DNA of 48,514 bases. Source: UBA5209 sp034002865 (lineage in GTDB: Bacteria; Patescibacteriota; Dojkabacteria; SC72). The notes under the pieces were generated by a model that saw only the letters and a list, made by a program, of their open reading frames with translations, ran no database searches and had not been told where the DNA came from. Below are positions 23,754 through 32,902 of the stretch, one piece after another. The stretch is from positions 1 through 48,514 of the forward strand of contig JAVEZR010000005.1 in NCBI GenBank assembly GCA_034002865.1. The letters run 5' to 3'. Numbering within the stretch: the first letter of the stretch is position 1; each line of letters starts with the position of its first letter. The position numbers were made by a program, and so were the translations under genes.

Positions 23754-25538
23754 ATGGGTCAAACCACGCAAGGCTTTGAAAAAGGCAGAAAAGGGAAACT
23801 TTCAATGAAGGAAGCATTTGAATTAATGAGACCTTCTCAGGATGTTATTAAGGTTGGAGTTACTGATAGAAAAAGATTCTCTCTAAGAGATGCTCTTTGG
23901 AACTACCCTGAGAATATTATTAAGGTATTTAAAAACTCCTCACCTTTAAGCTTCATACTGATTTTCTTACTGCTTGGTTTTGGTATGTTTAGCTTCTTAA
24001 GAAGTGATGCTCTTGCAGAGGTACTCTCCTCTAGAAAAGCATCAGTTTTTGTTGAGGGCAATGTTGGCGCTATATCTACATTCAACCCTCTTTTCATTTC
24101 TCAAAATGTTGTGGATAAGGATATACAAGCTTTAGTATTTGAGAAATTCATAGATATAGCTAAAGATGGAACTCCACAACCTAATGTTGCTAAAGAGTGG
24201 GTAGTAGCACAGGATGGTAAGACATACGATTTCATGATTTCACTTGATCATAAGTGGCAAGATGGACAGAAATTAACCATTGAGGATGTAATCTTTACGT
24301 TTGAGTTAGCAAAAACTCTTTCAAGAGATCATGGATATGATACTGTAGGCTCTTCTCTTGTTGATGTGAAGATAGATAGGATAGCGGATGATAAATTAAG
24401 ATTTACACTCCCTGAGAGTAACTCTACTTTTTTTGAAGTAGTATCAGAGTATATCGTTCCAAAGCATATATTAGAGGAAGTAGCTGTAGCTGATATACCT
24501 TTTAATTCATTTGCAAGATATCCAATAGGGTCTGGTCCTTACAAGGTTTACAGATCTGAGCCTAATGTTGTTTACCTTAAGGCCTCAGAGTATTACTGGG
24601 TTACCCCTAAGATAGATACCATTGTATATAGGCTATATTCAGACTACAAAGCATTGGAAGGTGCATTTAGAAATGGGATCTTGGATGCGATGGGGGGTGT
24701 TGATAGTCATAGTATGTCTTTCTCTAGTGAATACTCGGAGTATGAGGAGTATGAGACTGCCCTTGATTCAAGGATTAGAATGATTATCTTTAATACTAGG
24801 AAAGAGAAACTAGAGAACAAAGATATTAGGAAAGGGATAAACTATTTAATAGAGAAAGGTAGATTACTGGAAGATGCTCAAATCTCAGGTGTAGTTTCAA
24901 ATGGTCCAATAGCTCAAAGCTCGTGGGCATATAACAAAGATATTACTGTATATGAGTATAACCAGGAGAAAGCGGCTGAATATTTTAAGAGTGCTGGATA
25001 TACAAAGAACCAAGAGACTGGATATTTCGAGAGCGAAGATAAAAAGATTTTAAGTTTTACACTTAGTTACTATAATAATGATTTTAATAATCGACTAGCA
25101 AACGTTTTTAAAGATATGCTTAAAGATGGAGGTGTAGTTATTAATCTAGAACCCCTTTCATATACACAGCTTTCTCAAGAGATAGTAGCAACAAGAGATT
25201 TTGAATTATTAATGTATGAGATAATTACAACGGTTGATCCTGATCAGTATAACCTTTGGCACTCTCTTAAGAGTAATTATCCAGATTTAAATCTCTCAGG
25301 CTACTCATATGAAAGAGTGGATATCTTACTCGAGGATGCTAGAAGGAATGTAGATAGGAAGGTTAGAACAGAGAAATATATTCTCTTCCAAAAGTATTTA
25401 ACTCAGGATGCACCAGTTCTATTTCTCTACCACCCTAATTATAGATATGTAGTTAAGAAGGATATTAAAGTTGGAGACTTAGAGAGTATCATATTCCCTC
25501 ATCAAAGATTTGAAGATATTGCATATTGGAGTAAATAA
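23754..25538 (+). CDS. Extracellular solute-binding protein family 5 (oligopeptide-binding type)
   Basis: 594 aa. Residues 1-65 are charged and cytoplasmic, 66-84 form a membrane anchor, and from about 95 to the end there is an SBP_bac_5 fold: GAISTFNPLF, VFEKFIDIAKDGTPQPNVAKEW, WQDGQKLTIEDVIFTFE and a RYPIGSGPYKVYR core. Family members bind peptides, nickel or other solutes for ABC importers. No DppBCDF-type permease or ATPase is adjacent, and the long cytoplasmic tail before the anchor is unusual, as most relatives are lipoproteins. A good AAGGA ribosome site precedes the ATG. The ligand is unknown. Confidence 0.88.
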   Translation: MGQTTQGFEKGRKGKLSMKEAFELMRPSQDVIKVGVTDRKRFSLRDALWNYPENIIKVFKNSSPLSFILIFLLLGFGMFSFLRSDALAEVLSSRKASVFVEGNVGAISTFNPLFISQNVVDKDIQALVFEKFIDIAKDGTPQPNVAKEWVVAQDGKTYDFMISLDHKWQDGQKLTIEDVIFTFELAKTLSRDHGYDTVGSSLVDVKIDRIADDKLRFTLPESNSTFFEVVSEYIVPKHILEEVAVADIPFNSFARYPIGSGPYKVYRSEPNVVYLKASEYYWVTPKIDTIVYRLYSDYKALEGAFRNGILDAMGGVDSHSMSFSSEYSEYEEYETALDSRIRMIIFNTRKEKLENKDIRKGINYLIEKGRLLEDAQISGVVSNGPIAQSSWAYNKDITVYEYNQEKAAEYFKSAGYTKNQETGYFESEDKKILSFTLSYYNNDFNNRLANVFKDMLKDGGVVINLEPLSYTQLSQEIVATRDFELLMYEIITTVDPDQYNLWHSLKSNYPDLNLSGYSYERVDILLEDARRNVDRKVRTEKYILFQKYLTQDAPVLFLYHPNYRYVVKKDIKVGDLESIIFPHQRFEDIAYWSK

Positions 25539-25539
25539 T

Positions 25540-25623
25540 TGCCAAGAGGGGGATTTGAACCCCCATCCAATTGCTTGGACTACGTTCTGAACGTAGCGTG
25601 TCTGCCAATTTCACCATCCTGGC
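25540..25623 (-). tRNA. tRNA-Leu (anticodon CAG)
   Basis: 84-nt class II tRNA on the minus strand: acceptor GCCAGGA / TCTTGGC with A73, anticodon arm CTACG-TTCAGAA-CGTAG with anticodon CAG, variable arm TCCAAGCAATTGGA, and T-arm GGGGGTTCAAATCCCCC. CCA is not encoded. It lies 30 bp after the Ig-like surface protein gene on the same strand. Confidence 0.95.
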
Positions 25624-25653
25624 TATTGAGAGATTCTATCATATTTATTGAAG

Positions 25654-26808
25654 TTACTCTTCTCTTGAAGTCAAAGAGATCTTTATCTTAGGAAGCTTTT
25701 TCTCCTTACCTGAGTTGTCATCAGGATCTACATCCTTGTACTCCTTTAGAAACTCTTCCTTGCTTACAACCTTATCAGTTTTTACCTCTTTTTCTTCTTT
25801 CTCTTTTACAGGTTCTTCCTTCTTTACACTCTCAACATCTGTCTGCTTAGGTGTATTCTTCCCTTCGAATAGCTCTCTTAATGTAGGTCCACTATCTTCT
25901 TTCTTATCAGATTTTATTGCTCCCTCTACCCTCTTATATACAGAATCTTCTTTATTTTTCCTTGCTATACTCCTAAGAATCAGTGCCAAAGAAATACCCA
26001 GTAGGAATGGAAGTGCAATTAGAACAATTAAATCAGGATTGCTTCTCAATATCTCTATACTATCTTCTATTTTAATACTTGCGAATGAGAAGAATATTGG
26101 AGGGGTATCTTTATCTGACTTCTCTTTATTACTACTACCTACCTCAAAGACTGTGGGGTCGGAGAATTCACTTGCGTATCCGTACTTTCTAGTATATGCG
26201 GTAACAGAGTATATCCCCTCTACTAGAGAGCTCTCAGGAGTTACAGTAATACTCCAATCACCATTAGAATCTGTTTGTACTACATCCTTATGATTAAATG
26301 TATTTGAATTTAAAAATATTAAAATATCTGAATTGGAAAGACCACTACCTTTTACAGTAATTGAACTATCATTGAATGTAGGAGGAGCAATTATGGGAGA
26401 TCTAGGTATAACTATGAAATCATACTCTAGAAGCTGTACATTACCGTCCTTATCATTGAACCTAAACTTCAAAGTATGTTGTCCAATACCAAGGGCAGGG
26501 AGTGTATATGGACTTGTAATATTATTAAACCCTTTACCATCTATATCTATTTGAACACCGTTTGCATCTGGTGAAGGATCTACAAAAGTAATAACATAGC
26601 TAGGGTTATCTGTATACTGTGGGAGAGTAAAACCTAGTTGATTCTCAAACCCCTTCACCCTATTCTCCTCTATTTTGTCTAATTCCTCTATCTCTTGCGC
26701 ATTAACTTCTGATTGAGAGAAAAGATCTCTAACTGTAGTATCCTCTATTGCATATACAGAAAGAGGGAAAAGAGTAAATAGTATTGATATTAAAAGAAGT
26801 TTCTTCAT
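25654..26808 (-). CDS. Cell-surface protein with Ig-like domains and cytoplasmic charged tail
   Basis: 384 aa. A clear signal peptide (MKKLLLISILFTLFPLSVYA) precedes a long acidic linker. Two beta-sandwich segments follow (about 68-135 and 140-225): the first has DANGVQIDIDG...LGIGQHTLKFRF, and the second has ILIFLNSNTF...DSNGDWSITV...EGIYSVTAYTRK, like bacterial Ig-like repeats. A membrane helix lies near 262-283, followed by a Lys/Glu-rich cytoplasmic tail of about 100 residues. The topology (exported, one anchor, charged tail inside) suggests an adhesion or envelope-tethering role; the specific function is unknown. Confidence 0.75.
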   Translation of the reverse strand: MKKLLLISILFTLFPLSVYAIEDTTVRDLFSQSEVNAQEIEELDKIEENRVKGFENQLGFTLPQYTDNPSYVITFVDPSPDANGVQIDIDGKGFNNITSPYTLPALGIGQHTLKFRFNDKDGNVQLLEYDFIVIPRSPIIAPPTFNDSSITVKGSGLSNSDILIFLNSNTFNHKDVVQTDSNGDWSITVTPESSLVEGIYSVTAYTRKYGYASEFSDPTVFEVGSSNKEKSDKDTPPIFFSFASIKIEDSIEILRSNPDLIVLIALPFLLGISLALILRSIARKNKEDSVYKRVEGAIKSDKKEDSGPTLRELFEGKNTPKQTDVESVKKEEPVKEKEEKEVKTDKVVSKEEFLKEYKDVDPDDNSGKEKKLPKIKISLTSREE

Positions 26809-26867
26809 AATTGGCAGTATTTAAATATAAATATCTAGTTGATTGTATATGGAAATAGAGAAATATT

Positions 26868-27356
26868 CTAGTCTACTAATTTGTCAGTAAACAGTACACC
26901 TTCTAAATGATCATACTCATGTTGTATTTCTCTAGCTTCCCAATCAGTGAACCGCTCTTTTCTTCTAAGAGCTTCTCTATCTAAATATGATACACGTATT
27001 TTCTTGTATCTAGCAACATTGCCCTGTATATGTGGAATACTTAAACATGCTTCAGTTGCGATAATCTCTTTCTCTTTTAATATCTTTATCTCTGGATTTA
27101 TCATAATTTCAAATTCGTCATTATCATTTAAAATACAAAAGACTCTAATATCACGACCAACCTGTATTGCAGCAAGCCCTGCAACTTTATAACCCTCATC
27201 AGTCTCTGTATTTTGTGCTGTATATATTAAATCATCTAAGAATGATTGAAAGGAAGCACTCTTTATCTCCTCCCTATCTACACTCTTAGAGATCTTTCTT
27301 AGTATCTCTAAATCTTTATCATTATCTGATTGTAAAACTCTTAACTTCTTACTCAT
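26868..27356 (-). CDS. def: Peptide deformylase
   Basis: Removes the formyl group from nascent N-terminal Met. The 162-aa metalloenzyme has GLAAIQVG (60-67), EACLS with metal ligand Cys104, and QHEYDHLEG with His146, Glu147 and His150. The GxGLAA motif has Val in place of its first Gly. The length is normal. It is divergent from the ABC exporter gene pair. Confidence 0.95.
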   Translation of the reverse strand: MSKKLRVLQSDNDKDLEILRKISKSVDREEIKSASFQSFLDDLIYTAQNTETDEGYKVAGLAAIQVGRDIRVFCILNDNDEFEIMINPEIKILKEKEIIATEACLSIPHIQGNVARYKKIRVSYLDREALRRKERFTDWEAREIQHEYDHLEGVLFTDKLVD

Positions 27357-27380
27357 AGGTTACAATTATATCACAGTAGA

Positions 27381-27409
27381 TTGTAATTCTTCATTTTTTA
27401 ATATACAGT
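27381..27409 (+). promoter_or_regulatory. ABC exporter promoter giving a leaderless mRNA
   Basis: -35 TTGTAA (27381-27386), 17-bp spacer, -10 TACAGT (27404-27409), then 8 nt to the ATG at 27418. The start of transcription should fall on the start codon. The -35 sequence is the same as at tyrS. Confidence 0.55.
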
Positions 27410-27417
27410 AATGAGAT

Positions 27418-28080
27418 ATGGCATATATAGAGGTTAGGAATCTTAAAAGAGTTTATGAGATGGGCAAGGGCCTTCAAGTAGGAGCCTTGCAAGGTGTTAA
27501 TTTTAATATTGAAGAGGGAAATTTCATTTCGGTAGTTGGAACATCTGGGTCTGGTAAATCTACCCTACTAAATATCTTAGGAGGATTAGATTGGGGTTAT
27601 ACAGGAGATATCCTTATCGAAGGTAAGGATATTAAGGAGTATGACCCAAACTATTACAGAAGATATATTGTAGGTACTGTATTCCAACAGTTCTACCTAA
27701 TCCCCTCCTTAAGTGTTGAAGAGAATATACTACTACCTATTAAATTCCAGAAACGGAAAGGAAAAGAAATATCAGAGAGATTGGATTACCTTATAGATAT
27801 GGTTGGTTTAAATGACAGAAGAAAACATTTACCTAAAGAGCTCTCAGGTGGTCAAGCACAAAGGGTCGCCATTGCAAGAGCTATGATAGATTCACCTAGG
27901 ATAATATTGGCAGACGAGCCTACTGGTAACTTAGATAGTAAAACAGGAATGGCAATACTAAAACTGTTAGAAGAGTTAAATAGGGTTGAGAAGGTAACAA
28001 TACTCTTAGTTACTCATGACAAAGAGATAGCGAAGTTTACAGAAGAGGTAATAACTTTGGTTGATGGTAAAAATGTTTAA
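27418..28080 (+). CDS. ABC transporter ATP-binding protein, MacB/LolD type
   Basis: 220-aa ATPase with Walker A GTSGSGKST (about 40-48), Q-loop VFQQFYLIPSLSVEENI, signature LSGGQAQRVAIARAM, Walker B IILADEPTGNLD and H-loop VTHD. The PTGNLDS sequence and size are typical of MacB/LolD/FtsE-class ATPases that power mechanotransmission exporters. It overlaps the permease gene by 8 bp. The transported or moved substrate (peptide, lipoprotein or signal) cannot be told. Confidence 0.93.
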   Translation: MAYIEVRNLKRVYEMGKGLQVGALQGVNFNIEEGNFISVVGTSGSGKSTLLNILGGLDWGYTGDILIEGKDIKEYDPNYYRRYIVGTVFQQFYLIPSLSVEENILLPIKFQKRKGKEISERLDYLIDMVGLNDRRKHLPKELSGGQAQRVAIARAMIDSPRIILADEPTGNLDSKTGMAILKLLEELNRVEKVTILLVTHDKEIAKFTEEVITLVDGKNV

Positions 28081-29353
28081 ATATGCTCTAAATCTAGTAT
28101 TAAGAAGAAAGTTAAGGACTGTACTAACAAGTCTTGGTATTATGATTGCTGTCATGCTCATGTCTTTCATTCTGTTTGGAATGACAGATTTAAAGTCTGC
28201 CCTACTCTCTGAATTAACTACAAGATTTAAACCTCAGGAGCTGTACGTCTCAGGACAAGATAGTATGTCTTTTGGAGGTATGGTAAATGCACCTACTAAA
28301 GAGGGTAAGGTAAAAGAGGAGAGGATACTAACTAATGAATTAAGAGAAGAGATAGAGGGTATTGATGGGGTCATATCTGTAGAGCCGTTGCTTTTTGTAA
28401 ATGGCCTAGAGCTTTTTCTTGAAGGTGATGATATACCGTATCCTTCTAAGGTAGTAGCTGCTTCAGATTTGCCAGGTACTCATCATATGTATAAAGAGTT
28501 CTATGGTAAAAAAGAGATTCTAGAGAGTAATGATATTTTTGTAAGTAAGTTTGTAGTAAGTTTTTTTGAAACAACAGATGAAGATATCCTTGGTAAAAAG
28601 ATTTTAGCTAAAAGCTCTTCTTCTGGTATGTTCCTTTCATCGTCTTCTAAAAGCATGATAGACAAAGAGTATGAATTTACTGTTGTAGGAGTAGTTGATA
28701 CAGCAAATGATGCTTTCTGGATAAATAATGATACTGCATTAGACATATTGGTAGATTTAGGTGGCTATTCATCTCCTGAGGAGTATATTTCTAATATAGG
28801 GTACTTTCAGTTATATGTTGATACTAAGGATGGGAAAACAAAAGAAATTGAAAGGTATATTGATGAAGATTTAGGGCTTTTTGTGATCTCTTCTGAAACT
28901 ATACTAGGTTTTGTAGATACTCTTACTGCAGGTTTAACACTCTCTCTAATTCTGTTTGGATCAATATCTGCACTAGTTGCATCTATAGGGATTATTAATA
29001 CAATGATAATGAGTATATATGAACAGACAAAAGAGATTGGAATAATTAAAGCTATTGGTGCCTCTAATTTGCAAGTCTTAATTATCTTCCTTATACAATC
29101 CGCTCTCATTGGCCTATTTGGTGGAATACTTGGACTATCTATAACCTTTTTAATTATGAAAGTATTAGATCCTTTCGTAGTAGAGACATTAGCACAGCAA
29201 GGGTTCTTGGATATTTCTCAGTTCTTTCATTTTCAACTTGGTAATGCACTGATAATTGCACTGAGTAGTATATTGGTAGGTATACTTGCTGGTATATATC
29301 CCTCTATGAAAGCTGCGAAGTTAGATCCTGTAAAAGCTTTAAGATATGAGTAG
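28073..29353 (+). CDS. ABC transporter permease, MacB/FtsX family
   Basis: About 426 aa from the ATG at 28073 (earlier TTG/ATG starts at 28061 and 28064 are possible). One N-terminal helix follows MFKYALNLVLRRKLRTVLTSLGI; then comes a periplasmic-type core domain of about 220 residues (MacB_PCD). Three C-terminal helices form an FtsX domain with TKEIGIIKAIGAS and a final GIYPSMKAAKLDPVKALRYE, the classic family ending. Partner of the ATPase upstream. No membrane-fusion partner gene is adjacent. Its stop abuts the stop of convergent typA with no spacer. Confidence 0.92.
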   Translation: MFKYALNLVLRRKLRTVLTSLGIMIAVMLMSFILFGMTDLKSALLSELTTRFKPQELYVSGQDSMSFGGMVNAPTKEGKVKEERILTNELREEIEGIDGVISVEPLLFVNGLELFLEGDDIPYPSKVVAASDLPGTHHMYKEFYGKKEILESNDIFVSKFVVSFFETTDEDILGKKILAKSSSSGMFLSSSSKSMIDKEYEFTVVGVVDTANDAFWINNDTALDILVDLGGYSSPEEYISNIGYFQLYVDTKDGKTKEIERYIDEDLGLFVISSETILGFVDTLTAGLTLSLILFGSISALVASIGIINTMIMSIYEQTKEIGIIKAIGASNLQVLIIFLIQSALIGLFGGILGLSITFLIMKVLDPFVVETLAQQGFLDISQFFHFQLGNALIIALSSILVGILAGIYPSMKAAKLDPVKALRYE

Positions 29354-31255
29354 TTACTCGTAAGTTTGATTCTGTTCCATTTGTGCTTTTGCATATGCTG
29401 TTAGAGAGCTTCTTTTTGCCCAGGTTCTTTGAGTCTCAGTTAGGAGCTTCTTTCTAAGTCTAATATTTTTAGGAGTAATCTCTATTAACTCATCATCGTT
29501 AATAAAGGAAAGAGCATACTCTATTGTAAGAGGAATAGTCGATTTAAGATTAATCTCAGTCATTTCACTTCTTAACATTCTTACATTTGTTTTATGCCTT
29601 GCCTTACATGGGTTTACCTCTAAGTCCTGTTCATGATGATTAATACCAAGAATCATTCCTTGGTAGACCTCCTCTGAGCGTCCTACAAACAGTTGACCCC
29701 TCTCCTGTATTGTAGTTAGTGCATACGCTAGTGTAGTACCATCATCTCCTGAAATAATGACACCTTTTCTAAATAGAGGGTCATGTTTCTCCAAAGGAAC
29801 ATACTCAACTACAAAGCTATTAATAATAGCTGTACCCTTTGTAGCATTCATAAGAATTCGGTGTAGACCTATTAAATTTCTAGTCAATATCTTGTATGTA
29901 AATCTAGTCTGGTTATTATCATTCTCAATATTTACCATTTCACCCTTTCTACTACTTACCTCTTGTGTAATAGTACTAAGGTACTCGTTAGGGGCATCTA
30001 TGATTAACTCCTCTACTGGTTCTAAAGTTTTACCATCTTTCTCAATTAGTACAACCTCAGGTTTACTTAGTTGGAATTCATATCCCTCTCTTCTTAACTG
30101 CTCTACAAGTATTGAGAGCTGTAACTCTCCTCTACCTGCTACGTAGTAGCTAGAGCCTCCGACCTTTGATATTTTAAGACTAATATTTAAATCCTTCTCC
30201 TGCTCTAATCTTTGTTCTAACTGTTTAGCAGTTACAAACTTACCCTCTTTACCTGCAAAGGGTGAACTGTTAGCTTCAAACTTTACCTTAACAGAGGGTG
30301 GTGTAATATTTATATCAGGTAGTATATCCTGAGCTTTGATATCACAAAGTGTTGCCCCTATTGCTGTAGACTCTATACCTGTCATAGCTACTATCTCTCC
30401 AGCACTAGCACTTTTAATTGGTACCCAATTAAGCCCCTCTTTTGTAAAAAGCTCTTTTACTCTTCCCTGTATCTTTCCATCCTTTGATATTAAAACAACA
30501 GGCATATCTACTTTTATAGTTCCCCTATTTATTCTACCCACCAAGTACCTTCCTAAGTGAGCATCATACTCGAGAGTTGTGATTTGCATCTGGAATGGTA
30601 AGCTAATATCTCCCTTTGGAGGTGGAGTATTATTAATGATTTCTTCTAGAATGATAGTGGCGTCCCCCGCTATACTGTTTGAAACTGTTAAATCTCCATC
30701 TGGTATTGTACTAAAGATCTTCCCCTCTCTTGCTATTGCATAAAAGATTGGGAAGTCTAACTGATTAGAATCAGTTGCTAGTTCTAAGAAAAGATCTTGT
30801 ACCTTATTTATTGTCCTTGAACAGTTCGCTAATTTCTTATCTATCTTGTTAATAACTAAGATAGGTTTTAGACCCATCTCTAGTGCTTTCTTAAGTACAA
30901 ACTTTGTTTGAGGCATTGGTCCTTCCTGCGCGTCAACAAGTAGTAAGCAGCTATCTGCCATATTTAAGGTTCTCTCTACCTCACCACCAAAATCTGCATG
31001 ACCGGGAGTATCTATAATATTTATCTTGTACTCTTTATATTTAATAGCGATATTTTTAGCCCTAATTGTAATACCCTTCTCTCTCTCTAATTCACCACTA
31101 TCCAATATCCTTGTTTGAGTCATCTCCTCTTGGTTATCTCTAAACATATGGGTCTGCTTCATAAAGGCATCTACTAGAGTTGTCTTTCCATGATCAACAT
31201 GAGCTATGATAGCTACATTCCTAATTTTGTCTTGTTTAAATGATGTTTCTTCCAT
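29354..31255 (-). CDS. typA: Translational GTPase TypA/BipA
   Basis: Ribosome-binding GTPase of the EF-G family used in assembly and stress translation. From the ATG at 31255 it has 633 aa. G1 is AHVDHGKTT (about 18-26), G2 includes GITIRAKNIAIKY, G3 is DTPGHADFGGEV, and G4 is NKIDK. The TypA-specific C-terminus (RGQLFVGRSEEVYQGMI, NPCKARHKTNVR) is present. An upstream TTG extends two codons and is less likely. Confidence 0.95.
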   Translation of the reverse strand: MEETSFKQDKIRNVAIIAHVDHGKTTLVDAFMKQTHMFRDNQEEMTQTRILDSGELEREKGITIRAKNIAIKYKEYKINIIDTPGHADFGGEVERTLNMADSCLLLVDAQEGPMPQTKFVLKKALEMGLKPILVINKIDKKLANCSRTINKVQDLFLELATDSNQLDFPIFYAIAREGKIFSTIPDGDLTVSNSIAGDATIILEEIINNTPPPKGDISLPFQMQITTLEYDAHLGRYLVGRINRGTIKVDMPVVLISKDGKIQGRVKELFTKEGLNWVPIKSASAGEIVAMTGIESTAIGATLCDIKAQDILPDINITPPSVKVKFEANSSPFAGKEGKFVTAKQLEQRLEQEKDLNISLKISKVGGSSYYVAGRGELQLSILVEQLRREGYEFQLSKPEVVLIEKDGKTLEPVEELIIDAPNEYLSTITQEVSSRKGEMVNIENDNNQTRFTYKILTRNLIGLHRILMNATKGTAIINSFVVEYVPLEKHDPLFRKGVIISGDDGTTLAYALTTIQERGQLFVGRSEEVYQGMILGINHHEQDLEVNPCKARHKTNVRMLRSEMTEINLKSTIPLTIEYALSFINDDELIEITPKNIRLRKKLLTETQRTWAKRSSLTAYAKAQMEQNQTYE

Positions 31256-31360
31256 AAGCAAGCCATAATTCTACCATAAAAGAGATAAAATCCCTAAGGA
31301 TATGTTTTTGAACTATCAAAGTAAAAGATAGTTAAATTTCAAATATCTTGCATGTTAATG

Positions 31361-31366
31361 TATAAT
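31361..31366 (+). promoter_or_regulatory. -10 box of the ABC-F gene, 8 nt before its ATG
   Basis: A perfect TATAAT precedes the start codon at 31375 by 8 nt. The -35 is weak. With the -10 this close, the transcript would begin at or next to the ATG. There is no Shine-Dalgarno. The rest of the 31262-31360 gap must hold the divergent typA promoter but shows no clear consensus. Confidence 0.45.
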
Positions 31367-31374
31367 TTCTCGCT

Positions 31375-32898
31375 ATGTTAACTATAAATTCAGTTTCTCT
31401 CTCTAAAGGAGAGAAAGAAATATTAAAAAATATAACTCTATTTCTAGGCCAAAATGAAAAGGTTGGACTCATTGGAGTTAATGGTGCAGGTAAATCGACT
31501 CTGTTAAAAATAATTGCAGGTAAAGAAGAAGCAGACTTAGGAGAGATACAGTTTAATGGAAACCTATCATATCTTTCTCAAGAGGTTCACAAAGAGATAG
31601 GTAATACTCAGATAAGTAAAATAGAGACATCTTCGTACAGTATTACCATCGGAGAGTATCTGATAGTTGAAAGAGGTATAGAGGTTGCGGAGTGGGAAAT
31701 AAACAAGCTTCTTAACCATATGAATATGGGTGATAAGGATAGCAACTCAATATTAGAAGAGCTTTCTGGTGGACAGAAGATAAAGGTTGAGTTAATAAGA
31801 ATACTTTTAGAAAAATCAGATCTTTTAATATTAGATGAGCCTACTAACTTTTTAGATATACCCTCTGCACAGTGGCTAATGAGCTACCTTGTTAACTATC
31901 CTCATGCAGTAATAGTTGTTTCTCATGATCTTCGACTCATGAATAAGGGTATCTCTAAGATATGGTATCTAAATGAGAGGGTTCATAGTGTGGAGGTATA
32001 TAAAGGTAACTATGATCAATTTCTTAAACAGATTGAACTAAAAGAGGAGTGGTTAGTAAAGACACTAAAGTCTCAAGAGAGGAAAGCTAAAAAGATATAT
32101 GAGAGTGCTAAAACGCTAGCAGGAAGAGGCTCTACTAAAGAGAAAATGAAAGCTGCTAGAAAGTTTGAGTTAGCAGAGAGAGAGAAACAGAAAGCTAAGG
32201 ACATATCTCAGAAATTAGTAAAGAGTAAGAAGATAAAGATTGCTATACCTACTCCACTTAATTGCAGCAGGAATATACTGAAGGTAGAAAATATATCTAA
32301 GTCATATACAAAGGGAGTACCTGTATTAAAAGATATATCTTTTGAAATAGAGAAGAGAGAGAAGTTTGCAATCATAGGTAAGAATGGTGCTGGTAAAACA
32401 ACCTTACTTAAGATATTGGCTGGGAAATTAAAACAAACAAAAGGTAAATATACATGGGGAGCAGGAACCTCTGTAGGATATTACTCTCAAGAGTATGAGG
32501 GATTAGATTACAATCAAACAGTTATGGAAAACATATACGGTTTAGAATGGGGAGATATTGATAGGAGAGCTTTCCTAGGAAGATTTCTAATTACAGGTAA
32601 TATGGTAAACCAAAAGATTAAAACATTATCTGGTGGAGAAAAGACTCGTCTTGCACTAGCAAAGCTTTTTGCAGGTAGGCATAACGTACTCCTTTTAGAT
32701 GAACCTACTACTTACTTAGATCCTGATTCTCAGAAGATTCTTCTAGAGGTACTAAAGGAGTATAAAGGGACAATGCTTTTAGTAAGTCACGAACCGGAGT
32801 TTGTAAGAAAATTAGGAATAGACAAAGTGCTACTTATGCCTGATGAAAAGTATGGATACTTTAAAGAGGAGTATATTGATATTGTTGGAATACTGTAG
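31375..32898 (+). CDS. ABC-F family ATPase (ribosome-acting)
   Basis: 507 aa, two ABC domains in one chain and no membrane helices, the ABC-F plan. The first has GVNGAGKST (34-42), LSGGQKIKVELIR and DEPTNFLD; the second has GKNGAGKTT, LSGGEKTRLALAK and DEPTTYLD, each with an H-loop. The linker between them (about 215-300) is Lys/Glu-rich and helical, consistent with the P-site tRNA interaction motif. ABC-F proteins regulate translation (EttA type) or protect ribosomes from antibiotics. The sequence alone does not say which. Confidence 0.9.
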   Translation: MLTINSVSLSKGEKEILKNITLFLGQNEKVGLIGVNGAGKSTLLKIIAGKEEADLGEIQFNGNLSYLSQEVHKEIGNTQISKIETSSYSITIGEYLIVERGIEVAEWEINKLLNHMNMGDKDSNSILEELSGGQKIKVELIRILLEKSDLLILDEPTNFLDIPSAQWLMSYLVNYPHAVIVVSHDLRLMNKGISKIWYLNERVHSVEVYKGNYDQFLKQIELKEEWLVKTLKSQERKAKKIYESAKTLAGRGSTKEKMKAARKFELAEREKQKAKDISQKLVKSKKIKIAIPTPLNCSRNILKVENISKSYTKGVPVLKDISFEIEKREKFAIIGKNGAGKTTLLKILAGKLKQTKGKYTWGAGTSVGYYSQEYEGLDYNQTVMENIYGLEWGDIDRRAFLGRFLITGNMVNQKIKTLSGGEKTRLALAKLFAGRHNVLLLDEPTTYLDPDSQKILLEVLKEYKGTMLLVSHEPEFVRKLGIDKVLLMPDEKYGYFKEEYIDIVGIL

Positions 32899-32902
32899 AG
32901 CC

